Positions 37,577-46,925 are shown, numbered from the stretch's first letter. The stretch is DNA of 64,000 bases from Paraburkholderia sp. PREW-6R (GCF_039621805.1 NZ_CP155074.1:992001-1056000); one strand, 5' to 3'. Notes: a model not told the origin generated them from the letters alone. Program-made: numbers and translations.

Positions 37577-38356
37577 TTAGTGTTCAGTCAGCCGCGCGCT
37601 TGCGAGCTGCTCCCGCATGGCGCGGCCAAGCAGCAACGTATCCGCGCTCAACGTGATCAGGCGATGCCCACGTTCGAGCAGATCGGCGAGCGTCGTTCCA
37701 GGGTAAAGCACGGTGCCGAGCGCCTTGCCTTCGGCGGCCACGGCCTTCTCCAGGTCGCGCATCGCTGCAATGAAGTCCGGATGATCGAATTGCGCCGTGA
37801 CGCCCATATCCGCGCTGAGGTCGAACACGCCGACCACCACCGCGTCGATCCCTTCCACCGCGGCAATCGCGCGTGCGTTCGACGCACCCTGACGGCTTTC
37901 GATCATCACACTGACGAACGCGTCGTTGTTGTAGCGGCTGTCGTAGCCCTGAGCCATCAAACCGTAGCCTGACGCGCGCGCGACCAGCGTACCGTTGCCG
38001 CGCTTGCCGGCGGGCGGATACAACGCGGCCCGCGCGACGGCGCGCGCCTCGTCCGCGCTGTTGACGCCAGGCACGAGCAGCATGTCGGCCCCTGCATCGA
38101 GTGCCTTGCCGATCAACACCGCATCGTTCGACGCCACCCTTAACATGGCGGCCGCTCCGCCCGCGTTGATCGCCTGCATGATCGCCTGATGCGAGAGCGT
38201 ATCGCCCGGACCGTGTTCGGCATCCACGATGACGATGTCATAGCCCGCGAGCGCGGCCATTTCCGCGACCTGCGGACTGGCGAAGCCGTGCAGCAGACCA
38301 TATGCGGGTTGTCCCGAATGCAACATCTGTTTGATTCTGGCTGAGCGAACCGACAT
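37577..38356 (-). CDS. HpcH/HpaI-family aldolase
   Basis: 259 aa, full-length class II (metal-dependent) 2-keto-3-deoxy-acid aldolase. VDAEHGPGDTLSHQ near residues 42-55 holds active-site residues, MIESRQGA supplies the metal Glu and GVFDLSADMG the metal Asp. It would cleave a 2-keto-3-deoxy or 4-hydroxy-2-keto acid to pyruvate and an aldehyde. ACAGGAGACGCC precedes the ATG at 38356. It is divergent from the hydrolase operon and converges with the regulator gene at 8 bp. Confidence 0.88.
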   Translation of the reverse strand: MSVRSARIKQMLHSGQPAYGLLHGFASPQVAEMAALAGYDIVIVDAEHGPGDTLSHQAIMQAINAGGAAAMLRVASNDAVLIGKALDAGADMLLVPGVNSADEARAVARAALYPPAGKRGNGTLVARASGYGLMAQGYDSRYNNDAFVSVMIESRQGASNARAIAAVEGIDAVVVGVFDLSADMGVTAQFDHPDFIAAMRDLEKAVAAEGKALGTVLYPGTTLADLLERGHRLITLSADTLLLGRAMREQLASARLTEH

Positions 38357-38389
38357 GGCGTCTCCTGTGAGGTGATTTGAAAAATTCAT

Positions 38390-38404
38390 TCTGGTCTATC
38401 CAGA
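38390..38404. promoter_or_regulatory. Operator TCTGG-N5-CCAGA, site 1
   Basis: TCTGG-TCTAT-CCAGA, perfect 5-bp arms, starting 34 bp upstream of the aldolase ATG, followed by T. The same arms and spacing recur at 38545. The shape resembles operators of FadR-subfamily regulators. Confidence 0.65.
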
Positions 38405-38544
38405 TGGATGGAAGCGGCATTCCCATTGGGCTTGCCGAAGCGCCTCCAGATTGACGGTGAAATGGCTGTCGGAAAAGGGCTTGACGCGCATTCCCCTCGC
38501 TGACAGTATCGCTCAAAACCGGAGTCGGGTCGCAACGATTGATA

Positions 38545-38559
38545 TCTGGCAATACCAGA
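38545..38559. promoter_or_regulatory. Operator TCTGG-N5-CCAGA, site 2
   Basis: TCTGG-CAATA-CCAGA, extended to ATCTGG/CCAGAT, ending 45 bp upstream of the hydrolase ATG at 38604. With site 1 it brackets the divergent promoter region of the aldolase and hydrolase units. Confidence 0.65.
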
Positions 38560-38603
38560 TTCGACTTCGAAGCAGCGCCGCACCGATCGACACAGGAGAC
38601 GTC

Positions 38604-39500
38604 ATGCGCTTCGTGACATTCATGCACAGCAGCGGGCCTCGCGTCGGCCTCGTGAGCGGCGATGAAATCGTTGAACTCCACTCGTACGACCACGCGTTGC
38701 CCACGGATCTGGCTGCCTTACTCGCGCTGGGTCGAGATACCTGGACGCGCATCGTCCAGCGAGCGCAGGCGGGCACGGCCCGTCGCGTGCCGCTTGCCGG
38801 AACCCGCCTTTGCGCACCGGTCGCCACTCCGTCGAAGGTATTCGGCATCGGCATGAATTTCAGCTCGTTTCTGAGCGCCGCGCAGCACCGCGGGATGATG
38901 GCGACGCCGGGCCAGCGCATCTGGTTTAACCGTCAGCCGCGCTGCGTGGCCGGACCCGCCGACGACATTCTCATGCCCCATACCTCCAAGGCGCTGGACT
39001 TCGAGGGTGAGCTCGCCATCGTGATCGGCTCGCGTTGCCGCCATCTCAGCGCCGCGCAGGCGCGCGACGCGATTGCCGGCTACACCATCTGCAATGATCT
39101 GACGGTACGCGACTGGGCCGCGCGCTGCCCGCTGCTAGGCAAATCGTTCGACACGCATGCGCCGATGGGCCCGTGGCTTGTGACCGCCGATGAAATCGAC
39201 GATCCGCACTCGCTGACGATTACCACTACCGTCAATGGCGAACGCCGCCAGCACGGCAGTACGCGGGAGATGCTGACCGACTGCTATGCGCTGGTTGCGG
39301 AGTTGAGCGCCATCACCACGCTCGAACCGGGCGACGTGATTCTCACCGGCACACCGGACGGTTGTGGCGCGTTGAGCGATCCGCCGCGCTTTCTGTGCGA
39401 AGGCGACTGCGTGCGCGTGTGCATCGAGGGCATCGGAGAAATTGCCAACACGGTGGTGCCGGAACTCGTTACGCAACTGCCGGAGCCTGTCGACGGTTAG
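38604..39500 (+). CDS. Fumarylacetoacetate hydrolase-family protein
   Basis: 298 aa. The C-terminal FAH domain (about 75-285) has the metal-binding pattern in KALDFEGELAIVIG and YTICNDLTVRDW, and TGTPDGCG near the end. Family members hydrate, decarboxylate or split acylpyruvates and 2-keto-acid derivatives. CACAGGAGACGTC precedes the ATG at 38604. It is the first gene of the plus-strand unit, just after operator site 2, and probably works with the divergent aldolase on the same keto-acid pathway. Confidence 0.88.
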   Translation: MRFVTFMHSSGPRVGLVSGDEIVELHSYDHALPTDLAALLALGRDTWTRIVQRAQAGTARRVPLAGTRLCAPVATPSKVFGIGMNFSSFLSAAQHRGMMATPGQRIWFNRQPRCVAGPADDILMPHTSKALDFEGELAIVIGSRCRHLSAAQARDAIAGYTICNDLTVRDWAARCPLLGKSFDTHAPMGPWLVTADEIDDPHSLTITTTVNGERRQHGSTREMLTDCYALVAELSAITTLEPGDVILTGTPDGCGALSDPPRFLCEGDCVRVCIEGIGEIANTVVPELVTQLPEPVDG

Positions 39501-39669
39501 ACGCCCGCTAGACGCGCCATAGACGCCCATTAAGCGCCGGTATGAAAGAGCCGGGAAAAGTGCAGTGAAGGCGGGCGCAGACTCGCCGCCGCAGTGAGTC
39601 AGACATGAATGCAAAGCGGCTTTCGGCACGTATGCACCTCGATACCTGTCGGCCGTAACAGGAGACATC

Positions 39670-41037
39670 ATGAACGAGATCAGTTCGCACGACGCTGCGG
39701 ATACATCGCCGGCCGCTCCAGGATCGCTCGACGCCATCTACCGCAAGATCGCGTGGCGGCTCATGCCCATGCTCTTTCTCGGCTTCGTCGTGTCATATCT
39801 CGATCGATCGAATATCGGCTTTGCGAAATTGCAGATGCAAAGCGAGCTGGCGCTCAGCGAATCCGTCTATGGGCTTGGCGCGGGCATTTTCTTTATCGGC
39901 TATTTTCTGTTCGAGGTGCCAAGCAATCTTCTGCTGCATCGCTTCGGCGCGCGGCGCTGGATCGCGCGCATCATGATCAGTTGGGGCGTGATTTCGGCGC
40001 TTATGTTCGTGGTACGCGGCCCCCTGTCGTTTTACGCGTTACGCTTTCTGCTCGGCGTCGCTGAAGCGGGGCTCGTGCCCGGCGTGATTCTCTATCTGAC
40101 CTACTGGTTTCCGGCATCGAGACGAGCCCGCATGGTGGCGATGTTCTACGCCGCGGTGGCCGCGTCGGGGATTATCGGCGGCCCGATTTCGGGCGGTTTG
40201 ATGAAAACCCTGCAAGGCGCGCATGGGCTGAGCGGCTGGCAATGGCTGTTCATTCTCGAAGGCGTGCCGTCGGTCCTGATGGGTTTTGTCGTATGGCGTT
40301 TTCTCGACGATTCCCCCAGCAAAGCGAAGTGGCTGAGTGACGACGAAAAGCAGCTTGTCAGCGCGCGACTCGATCCGCCGCAGCTCGTCCACACGTCGAC
40401 CTTCAATGCATTTGTCGACCCCAGCATGTGGCTCTATACCGCGGTCTACTTCATGCTGTGCGCGGGCATTGTGGGTGTCGGCCTGTGGATGCCGTCGCTG
40501 GTGCAGGCCACCGGTGTGCACGACCTCTTCCTGATAGGCACGCTGACCGCGATTCCATACCTCGTCGCGATCGTCGTGATGATTTTGCATGGTCGTCACT
40601 CGGATCGGACCGGCGAACGCCGCTGGCATATTGCACTGCCTATGCTGGTGGGCGCCATTGGAATGACGCTCGCGGTGCGCTTCAGTCACGACACCACCGT
40701 TTCGCTGATCGGTCTCACGTTGACTGCGTCGGGCATTCTGTCCGCGACGCCGCCGTTCTGGAGCCTGCCGGTCGCGCGCCTGTCTGGCCGCTCGGGCGCC
40801 GTCGGCGTGGCGATGGTCAACGCAGTCGGCAATCTCGGCAGTTTCGTGAGCCCATTTTTTATCGGTTATACACGCGACATCACGCATAGCACGTCGACGG
40901 GCTTCTATTCAATTGCCGTGGGACTCTGCCTCGGCGCGTTGCTGATTCTGATGGCCCGTGTGACTCACGCCGTGCCGGGTCGCAGCGACACCTCCGCGCA
41001 TTCGTTGCGCGATCAACCACTCGGAGGACGCACGTGA
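39670..41037 (+). CDS. MFS transporter, ACS family
   Basis: 455 aa, about 12 membrane segments. SYLDRSNIGFAKLQMQSELALSESVYG-like sequence is the ACS N-terminal signature and closely resembles the permease at 1314-2642. CAGGAGACATC precedes the ATG. It is the likely importer for the pathway of the hydrolase, propeller and GMC genes; an organic anion such as a sugar acid is expected. Its stop overlaps the GTG of the next gene (GTGA). Confidence 0.88.
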   Translation: MNEISSHDAADTSPAAPGSLDAIYRKIAWRLMPMLFLGFVVSYLDRSNIGFAKLQMQSELALSESVYGLGAGIFFIGYFLFEVPSNLLLHRFGARRWIARIMISWGVISALMFVVRGPLSFYALRFLLGVAEAGLVPGVILYLTYWFPASRRARMVAMFYAAVAASGIIGGPISGGLMKTLQGAHGLSGWQWLFILEGVPSVLMGFVVWRFLDDSPSKAKWLSDDEKQLVSARLDPPQLVHTSTFNAFVDPSMWLYTAVYFMLCAGIVGVGLWMPSLVQATGVHDLFLIGTLTAIPYLVAIVVMILHGRHSDRTGERRWHIALPMLVGAIGMTLAVRFSHDTTVSLIGLTLTASGILSATPPFWSLPVARLSGRSGAVGVAMVNAVGNLGSFVSPFFIGYTRDITHSTSTGFYSIAVGLCLGALLILMARVTHAVPGRSDTSAHSLRDQPLGGRT

Positions 41038-42029
41038 ATGCACGTGAACCGGTAATGGGCGCGAACGACTACACCTATGTCGCGCACGATTGGGGGCAAT
41101 TGCCGGACGGCTGGCGCTGCGGTGATGTCGGCGGGGTTGCCGTCGATCGGCACGACAATGTGTACGTGTTCAATCGCAGCGAGCATCCGATGCTGGTGTT
41201 CGACCGCGACGGGCGCTTTCTACGTTCGTGGGGGGAGGACCAGTTCGTGCGGCCGCACGGCATCCATATCGGCCCCGATGACGCCATCTATTGCACTGAC
41301 GACGGCGCGCATACCGTCAAGCGGTTTTCGTCCGGCGGCCGACTCGAACTCACGATCGGCACACCGCAAGAGGGCGCGCCGTTCATGAGCGGCAGACCAT
41401 TCAATCGCTGCACGCACACGGCGCTGTCGCCGGACGGAGATATTTACGTGACCGACGGGTACGGCAATGCCCGTGTCCACAAGTTTTCGGCGCACGGAAA
41501 GCTGCTCGCATCCTGGGGTGGTCCAGGCATCGAGCCGGGACAGTTCAACATTCCGCACAATCTCTGCTGTGACGCGAATGGCTGGGTCTACGTGGCCGAC
41601 CGCGAAAATCATCGCGTGCAGGTTTTCGACGCCGATGGACGCTTCGAGACGCAATGGCACTCGCTGCATCGGCCTTGCGCATTCTGTATGAGCGGCACAG
41701 CGGATGCACGTTTTTACGTCGGCGAAGTGGGTCCGGGTTTGCCGATTAACCGGCTCGTGCCGAATCTCGGTCCGCGCATCACCGTGCTCGATGCAAGCGG
41801 AACGATCCTCGCGCGCATCGGCACGGAAGGCGCGGGATTGGGGCTGAGCCAGTTTATCGCGCCGCACGGCATGGCCGTCGATTCACACGGCGACATTTAC
41901 GTCGGCGAAGTCAGCCATGCGGCGTGGCCCGAGGTGTTCCCGGGGGAGCCCCTACCTGAGCAGTTGCGCACGTTGCGCAAGCTCGTGCGCGCACCGGCGG
42001 ACGCGGCGAGCGGAGGCAGTCATGACTGA
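41034..42029 (+). CDS. NHL-repeat six-bladed beta-propeller protein
   Basis: 331 aa. It has repeated blades of the NHL/SMP-30 type: GGVAVDRHDNVYVFNR, RPHGIHIGPDDAIYCTD, DGDIYVTDGYGNARVHKFS, QFNIPHNLCCDANGWVYVAD and FIAPHGMAVDSHGDIYVGE. Such proteins are often labelled peptidyl-alpha-hydroxyglycine lyase-like, and many are lactonases or binding proteins. No signal peptide is evident. The GTG at 41034 follows CGGAGGACGCAC and overlaps the previous stop; the ATG at 41055 is the alternative. The stop overlaps the GMC start (ATGACTGA). Confidence 0.82.
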   Translation: MNAREPVMGANDYTYVAHDWGQLPDGWRCGDVGGVAVDRHDNVYVFNRSEHPMLVFDRDGRFLRSWGEDQFVRPHGIHIGPDDAIYCTDDGAHTVKRFSSGGRLELTIGTPQEGAPFMSGRPFNRCTHTALSPDGDIYVTDGYGNARVHKFSAHGKLLASWGGPGIEPGQFNIPHNLCCDANGWVYVADRENHRVQVFDADGRFETQWHSLHRPCAFCMSGTADARFYVGEVGPGLPINRLVPNLGPRITVLDASGTILARIGTEGAGLGLSQFIAPHGMAVDSHGDIYVGEVSHAAWPEVFPGEPLPEQLRTLRKLVRAPADAASGGSHD

Positions 42030-43755
42030 TCCGGTCTATGACGTGATCGTGGTGGGCGCGGGCGCTGCCGGCTGCGCGATGGCCGCGCGCCTCTCGGAAG
42101 ATCCCGTCCGACGCGTGCTGCTGATCGAAGCCGGCAGCGATCTGGTCGCGGGTCGCGAACCGCCTGTGATCCGCGATCCGTTTCCGTCGGGCTATGGCGA
42201 TCCACGCTATTCGTGGGCCGATCTGCGCGTGACCGTGGGACCTGATCGGGGCAACGGACGCGGCGCGTTCGCGCGCCAGTACACTCAGGGACGCGTGCTC
42301 GGCGGGAGTTCGAGCATTAATGGCATGGTGGCGCAACGGGGTCTGCCGGAAGATTTCGAGGACTGGGCCCGTTCAGGTGCGACAGGCTGGGACTGGGCCG
42401 GCGTGCTGCCGTATTATCGCAAGCTGGAGAATGATCAGGACTTCGACGGACCGATGCATGGCCGCAACGGTCCGATGGTGATCCGCCGCCAGCCTCGCGG
42501 CGCGTGGCCGCCTTTTTCACGTGCGATCGCCGAGACGCTGGTGGCGCGCGGATACCCGCTGCTCGAAGACTTGCACGCTGACGACCGCGACGGCGTGGCC
42601 GTCATGCCGATGAACAATCTGCCGGAGCATCGCATGTCGAGCGCCTCCGCGTATCTGACCGAGGCCACGCGCCAACGCGCCAATCTGGACGTGATGTGCA
42701 ATTCGGACGTCGTGCGTATTGCGTTCGACGGGCGCACGGTGACGGGCGTCCACGTGCGCCGCGACGATGGCGCACACTTTGTCCACGGACGCGAAGTCGT
42801 GTTGTGCGCGGGTGCGATATTCTCGCCAACGCTTCTGTTGCGCTCCGGCGTCGGTCCCGCCGGCGATCTGACTGAGCTCGGCATTCCAGTCGTTGCCGAC
42901 CTCCCAGGCGTTGGCCGTCATCTGCAGAATCATCCTGGGATGCATGTAGCGGTTCATTTGCCACAGCAGTCGATTCAGCCCGCGGCGATGCGCTGCTGGT
43001 CGCATAGTCTGTTACGGTATTCGTCGGGTATGCCGGGCTGTACGCGTGGCGACATGTACCTTTTTCCCGTCAGCAAGACCGCATGGCACCCGATCGGCCG
43101 ACGCGTCGGCGCAATCAGTCTGTGCGTTCAGAAGCCTTTTTCGCGAGGCTCGGTGACTTTGCGCGATGCCCGGCCGGACACGAATCCGGCTGTCGATTTC
43201 AATCTGCTGTCCGATGAGCGCGACTTCAAGCGAATGGTGGCGGGACTGCGGCTGGCGATGTCGCTACTCGACGACCCAAACGTGCGGCCGCATATCAATA
43301 ACGTGTTCCACCCGACCAATGGCCAGGCCAACGCGTTAAACCGGGTCTCCACCGTCAACTGGATGAAAAGCTGGCTGTTCGACAAGGCACTCGACGTGTC
43401 GCCGGGCATCCGGCGTCGGCTACTCGGCGACGCCGCGATCGACCCCGGCGCTCTGATGCAGGACGAAGCCGCGCTTGCGCACACGGTGCGCGAGTACAGC
43501 GCCGGTGTGCATCACGTCGCCGGCTCATGCAGGATGGGCAGTCGCCACGATGCCCAGACCGTGGTGGATTCCGAGGGCCGGGTGATCGGCGTCAACGGAC
43601 TCAGAGTCGCCGATACGTCGATCATGCCAAGCATCGTCACGGCCTGTACGCATCTCACGGCAATCATGATCGGCGAGAAGATCGCGGACGCGATCAGGCA
43701 ACGTGGCGACGAGGGATGGCAGGCGGGACGGCTCGAGGTGCAGCATGCGGGTTGA
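42022..43755 (+). CDS. GMC-family FAD oxidoreductase
   Basis: 577 aa, complete. VVGAGAAGCAMAARLSE near residues 9-25 binds FAD, GRVLGGSSSINGMVAQRG near 92-109 is the GMC signature, and the C-terminal VHHVAGSCRMG holds the catalytic His. Family members oxidise alcohols (choline, glucose, sugar alcohols or alkanols) to aldehydes. The absence of a signal peptide suggests a cytoplasmic or membrane-edge enzyme. The ATG at 42022 overlaps the propeller gene by 8 bp. Last gene of the unit; it may perform the first oxidation of the imported compound. Confidence 0.9.
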   Translation: MTDPVYDVIVVGAGAAGCAMAARLSEDPVRRVLLIEAGSDLVAGREPPVIRDPFPSGYGDPRYSWADLRVTVGPDRGNGRGAFARQYTQGRVLGGSSSINGMVAQRGLPEDFEDWARSGATGWDWAGVLPYYRKLENDQDFDGPMHGRNGPMVIRRQPRGAWPPFSRAIAETLVARGYPLLEDLHADDRDGVAVMPMNNLPEHRMSSASAYLTEATRQRANLDVMCNSDVVRIAFDGRTVTGVHVRRDDGAHFVHGREVVLCAGAIFSPTLLLRSGVGPAGDLTELGIPVVADLPGVGRHLQNHPGMHVAVHLPQQSIQPAAMRCWSHSLLRYSSGMPGCTRGDMYLFPVSKTAWHPIGRRVGAISLCVQKPFSRGSVTLRDARPDTNPAVDFNLLSDERDFKRMVAGLRLAMSLLDDPNVRPHINNVFHPTNGQANALNRVSTVNWMKSWLFDKALDVSPGIRRRLLGDAAIDPGALMQDEAALAHTVREYSAGVHHVAGSCRMGSRHDAQTVVDSEGRVIGVNGLRVADTSIMPSIVTACTHLTAIMIGEKIADAIRQRGDEGWQAGRLEVQHAG

Positions 43756-43861
43756 GCTCGCGGCGACCGAGACCGGCCAGGAACGCGAACACCTGTCCTA
43801 TGACCTGGCACACCCTCAGCTAAACTGACGCGTCACCAGATCATTGAGCGGAGCGAACCCA

Positions 43862-44458
43862 ATGGATGTCCAGACATTGGAGGCCTACAACCAGCGGGCA
43901 AGGTCCTATGCCCGCGACTGGATCGAGCAGGACGCGCCTGACGATATGTATCGGCTATTACGCCAGTATTTTCAGCCCGGACCGACTGCAGACGTGGGTT
44001 GCGGAGCAGGCCGCGATACCGCCTGGCTCGCCGCGAACGGCTTTGTAGCCACTGGCTTCGACGCATCTGAAGGTTTGATCGAAGAGGCGAGGGCCACTTA
44101 TCCGAACCTGACGTTTCGGCGCGCTGACCTGCCGGGACTTGATGGCGTCGAGAGAGGCGCTTATCAAAACGTTCTTTGCGAGACCGTCGTGATGCATCTC
44201 GAACCGGCGTCGATAAAAGAGGCAATCAACTCACTCGTCGGACTAGTGTGCGCCGGGGGAACGCTGTATATCAGCTGGCGAGTGACCGAGGGTAAGACGA
44301 TACGCGACGACGCGGGGCGACTCTACTCATCTTTCGATCGAGAGCTTGTCGTTGTCCCATTGCTCGAAAAATGCGATCTGCTTTTCGAGGAGGATGTCAC
44401 GAGCGCATCCTCGCGCAAACGCGTCGAGCGGCTCGTTGCCAGAAAGAGGGCGATATAG
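43862..44458 (+). CDS. Class I SAM-dependent methyltransferase
   Basis: 198 aa, Rossmann-like methyltransferase. Motif I is TADVGCGAGRDTAWLAANG (near residues 43-61), then FDASEGLIEEA and a motif near CETVVMHLEP. The ATG at 43862 follows a GGAGCGAA site; a TTG at 43844 would add six residues. It stands alone 106 bp after the GMC gene. Target molecule unknown. No transmembrane or zinc motif. Confidence 0.85.
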   Translation: MDVQTLEAYNQRARSYARDWIEQDAPDDMYRLLRQYFQPGPTADVGCGAGRDTAWLAANGFVATGFDASEGLIEEARATYPNLTFRRADLPGLDGVERGAYQNVLCETVVMHLEPASIKEAINSLVGLVCAGGTLYISWRVTEGKTIRDDAGRLYSSFDRELVVVPLLEKCDLLFEEDVTSASSRKRVERLVARKRAI

Positions 44459-44791
44459 CGCGAGTCTCGCATGCGTTATGACAGACGCGTCATGCGTGAG
44501 CTTGGCGAGGCGCCTGGGTCGGACTCGCGAGCGAGCGAATGTGAAGAAGGCCGTCAAGGTGGCGAGCTGTGCGACCGCATGACAAACTGGCCGAGGCGGC
44601 GGACAAGCTGCGTTGGAAAATCTTAGCCTGGGGCGGGGCCGCGTGTTCATCGGCATGACAAAAAAAGCGAGTCTCATGTCAACCACAGGACTCGCGAAAT
44701 CGGCGCGCGACGATTGAAAGAGGAGTAGCGATCGCTCGCCCGCGCCGCGGCCTGGGACCAGGCCCACCTGACTGGAACAGTTAAACCGGGA
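44459..44791. other. Intergenic stretch holding only the terminator
   Basis: About 330 bp between the methyltransferase stop and the livK-type pseudogene stop. Apart from the terminator at 44660-44695 I see no gene or clear site. Confidence 0.5.
44660..44695 (-). terminator. Rho-independent terminator after the livK-type pseudogene
   Basis: Minus strand: GCGAGTC, a 15-base loop, GACTCGC, directly followed by seven T (plus-strand A run 44660-44666). It lies 97 bp beyond the pseudogene stop. Confidence 0.78.
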
Positions 44792-45577
44792 TCACTTCGT
44801 GCCGACGGTTTGCAGCGCCACCCACCTGCCATTCGTGACCTTGTACACCGTCACACCGCCGTACTTCAGATCACCGCGATCGTCATAAGCGAGTTCATTG
44901 GTCGTCACGCCCTTCATCTGCGTGGCCTTCAGGACCGGCAGATAGGTGTGCGGTCGACCGAGTTGGATTGTTTCATGGCGTTGAGTACGGCCATCGTGCC
45001 GTCGTAGGCGTACGGCGAATAAAGTTCGACTTCGTTGCCGAAGCGCTTCTTATAGCGCTCCACATACGACTTGCCGCCAGGCATCTTGTCGAGCGGACTG
45101 CCGCCCGACGAAGCCAGCGCACCTTCTGCCGCAGGACCCGCAATCTTCAGCAATTCGTCTGAATGGATCATGTCCGGCCCAATCAACGTTCCCTTGACCG
45201 CCAGCGTGCGCATCTGCTTGAGGAACGGCGCCGCTTGCGTGTCTGCGCCGCCGTAAAAGATCGCGTCCGCATCGAACTGCTTGATGTGCGTCAGAATGGC
45301 GCGGAAGTCGACCGCTTTGTCGTTCGTGAACTCTTGCGCGACGATCGTGCCGCCCGCTGCCTTCACCGCCTTCGCAAATTCTTCCGCCACGCCCTGGCCG
45401 TACGCCGTGCGGTCGTCGACGATGGCGAAGCGCTTGAACTTCAGGTCTTTGACCGCGTAGTCGCCGAGCACGCCGCCTTGCTGCGAATCGGATGTGACCA
45501 GACGGAACGTGGTTGCAAGGCCCTGCGCCGTGTAGGCAGGCGCGGTGGCGGTTGCGAGCTCGGGGATGCCGGCCTTC
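44792..45577 (-). pseudogene. Branched-chain amino-acid-binding protein (LivK-type), truncated and frameshifted
   Basis: The C-terminal two thirds of a LivK-type periplasmic binding protein. Homology starts at AKAGIPELATATAPAYTAQG, which corresponds to about residue 120 of intact relatives; the signal peptide and first lobe are gone, replaced by dinB sequence. The frame breaks near 44949 after KQSNSVD: reading one base over restores YLPVLKATQMKGVTTNELAY and a normal end, WVALQTVGTK, at 44792. One C lost from a CCC run (GTCGAC-CCG to GTCGAC-CG) would explain it. With no start or export signal it cannot work. Confidence 0.8.
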
Positions 45578-45599
45578 GCACGCCTTGGACAGTGACCCG

Positions 45600-46787
45600 T
45601 CACCCGGTTCGTTCAACGACTGGCGTGGCGTCATTCATATCGAAGTCGAATTCCGACTGTGACCACGGCGCCTCGCGTTCTGCGACATTGGAATCCGTGA
45701 GCGCCGTCGCTTTCACGCCGAGCAAACGAATGTTCCGGCGCAATTCGATCCGTCTCAGGCATTCTGTCGCCGCCGCCCGGATCGCGCGCGCGTCCGCAAT
45801 GGCGCCCTCTAGTGTGAGATCTCGCGTCACCGTGTCGAAGTCGGCAAACCGGACCTTGATGCCAATGCACCCGGCGACCAGGTTGCGGCGGGCCAGGTCT
45901 TCCGACAGACGGGTACACAGCATGGTGAAGCGCTCGGAAAGCTCCGCGCGGTCACGCCGCGGATGCAGATCGCGCGAGAACGTGGTCTCGCGCGACTTCG
46001 ACCGTGGTATCGACGCGGTAACGATCTCACGATCGTCGATACCGTGACAGACGCGGGTAAGCCAGGTCGCATAGCTCAGTCCGAAGTGCTCCTGCAACAT
46101 GGCTGCCTCCGCGCGTGCAATGTCGCCTACGGTATGAATGCCGAGTGTAGCCAGCCGGTCGCTCGCTTTCGGCCCGATGCCATTCACCTTTTTCGCGGGC
46201 AACGGCCAGATGCGCGACGGGATGTCGTCCATCGAGAGGATCGTCAGTCCGTCGGGCTTGTCCAGTTCAGAGCCGATTTTGGCCAGCAGCTTGTTAGGGG
46301 CGACGGCGATCGAGCAGGAAAGGCCTGTCGCGTCGACCACCACACGTTTGATTCGCTGGGCCAACACGCGCGTTTCACCTTCCACATCGGTCAGATCGAT
46401 GTAGATCTCGTCAATCCCCCGGTTTTCGATTCGTGGCGCGATGCTCGCGACCGCCTGCTTGAAGCGCTCGGAGTAGTGACGATACGAATCGAAATTGCTT
46501 GGAAGCAGGATCGCATGCGGCGCGAGTTGCGCGGCCTTCATCATTCCCATTGCGGAGAACACGCCGAACTTACGGGCTTCGTACGTCGACGTCGTCACCA
46601 CGCCCCGGCCCGCATAATCCCGCAGCTTCACGAACCGGCGCGTTCCGTCGGGCAGGACGGTGGGCTCCGCCCGATGTCCTCCGCCGACCACCACCGCCTG
46701 CCCGCGCAACTCCGGGTAGCGCAACAGTTCGACGGACGCGAAGAATGCGTCCATGTCCAGATGGGCGATCCGGCGCGGGGGCGTCAT
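45600..46787 (-). CDS. dinB: DNA polymerase IV (Y family)
   Basis: 395 aa from the ATG at 46787 (a GTG at 46799 would add four). HLDMDAFFASVE holds the first catalytic Asp pair, GIDEIYIDLT the second acidic pair, and STYEARKFGVFSAMGMMKA is the conserved fingers region. The helix-hairpin-helix NGIGPKASDRLATLGI and a little-finger domain follow. It lacks an obvious C-terminal beta-clamp motif of the usual QLxLF type, though SQSEFDF near the end may serve. Translesion polymerase of the SOS response. A LexA box lies 364 bp upstream. Its end adjoins the livK pseudogene. Confidence 0.93.
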   Translation of the reverse strand: MTPPRRIAHLDMDAFFASVELLRYPELRGQAVVVGGGHRAEPTVLPDGTRRFVKLRDYAGRGVVTTSTYEARKFGVFSAMGMMKAAQLAPHAILLPSNFDSYRHYSERFKQAVASIAPRIENRGIDEIYIDLTDVEGETRVLAQRIKRVVVDATGLSCSIAVAPNKLLAKIGSELDKPDGLTILSMDDIPSRIWPLPAKKVNGIGPKASDRLATLGIHTVGDIARAEAAMLQEHFGLSYATWLTRVCHGIDDREIVTASIPRSKSRETTFSRDLHPRRDRAELSERFTMLCTRLSEDLARRNLVAGCIGIKVRFADFDTVTRDLTLEGAIADARAIRAAATECLRRIELRRNIRLLGVKATALTDSNVAEREAPWSQSEFDFDMNDATPVVERTG

Positions 46788-46811
46788 GAGTACCGTCACT
46801 GTTAAGGGTGC

Positions 46812-46925
46812 CTACGCGGTGGCTGCGCTCTCTTCAAGCGTTCGGGCTAGCGCGGGTGTTCGGGCATTGCGTTGCTTCTCGTGCTCATAGTGGTGACGAA
46901 AGACCAGGTGAGCGGGCTCGACCAT
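46812..46925 (-). CDS. Possible small protein upstream of dinB
   Basis: 37 codons (MVEPAHLVFRHHYEHE and further to a Glu/Ala-rich end), preceded by CTGGAGATTGCCAAG and ending 24 bp before the dinB ATG. No family recognised. It could be a leader peptide or the tail of a decayed gene. Confidence 0.25.
   Translation of the reverse strand: MVEPAHLVFRHHYEHEKQRNARTPALARTLEESAATA

Noticed and set aside
41917..42021. Upstream extension of the GMC oxidoreductase
   Set aside because: The frame is open but lies inside the propeller gene; the FAD motif begins right after the ATG at 42022, which also overlaps the previous stop in operon style.
44929..45603. Intact 224-aa ABC substrate-binding protein
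   Set aside because: Reading the next frame restores the family C terminus and the N-terminal third is absent, so this is a pseudogene.
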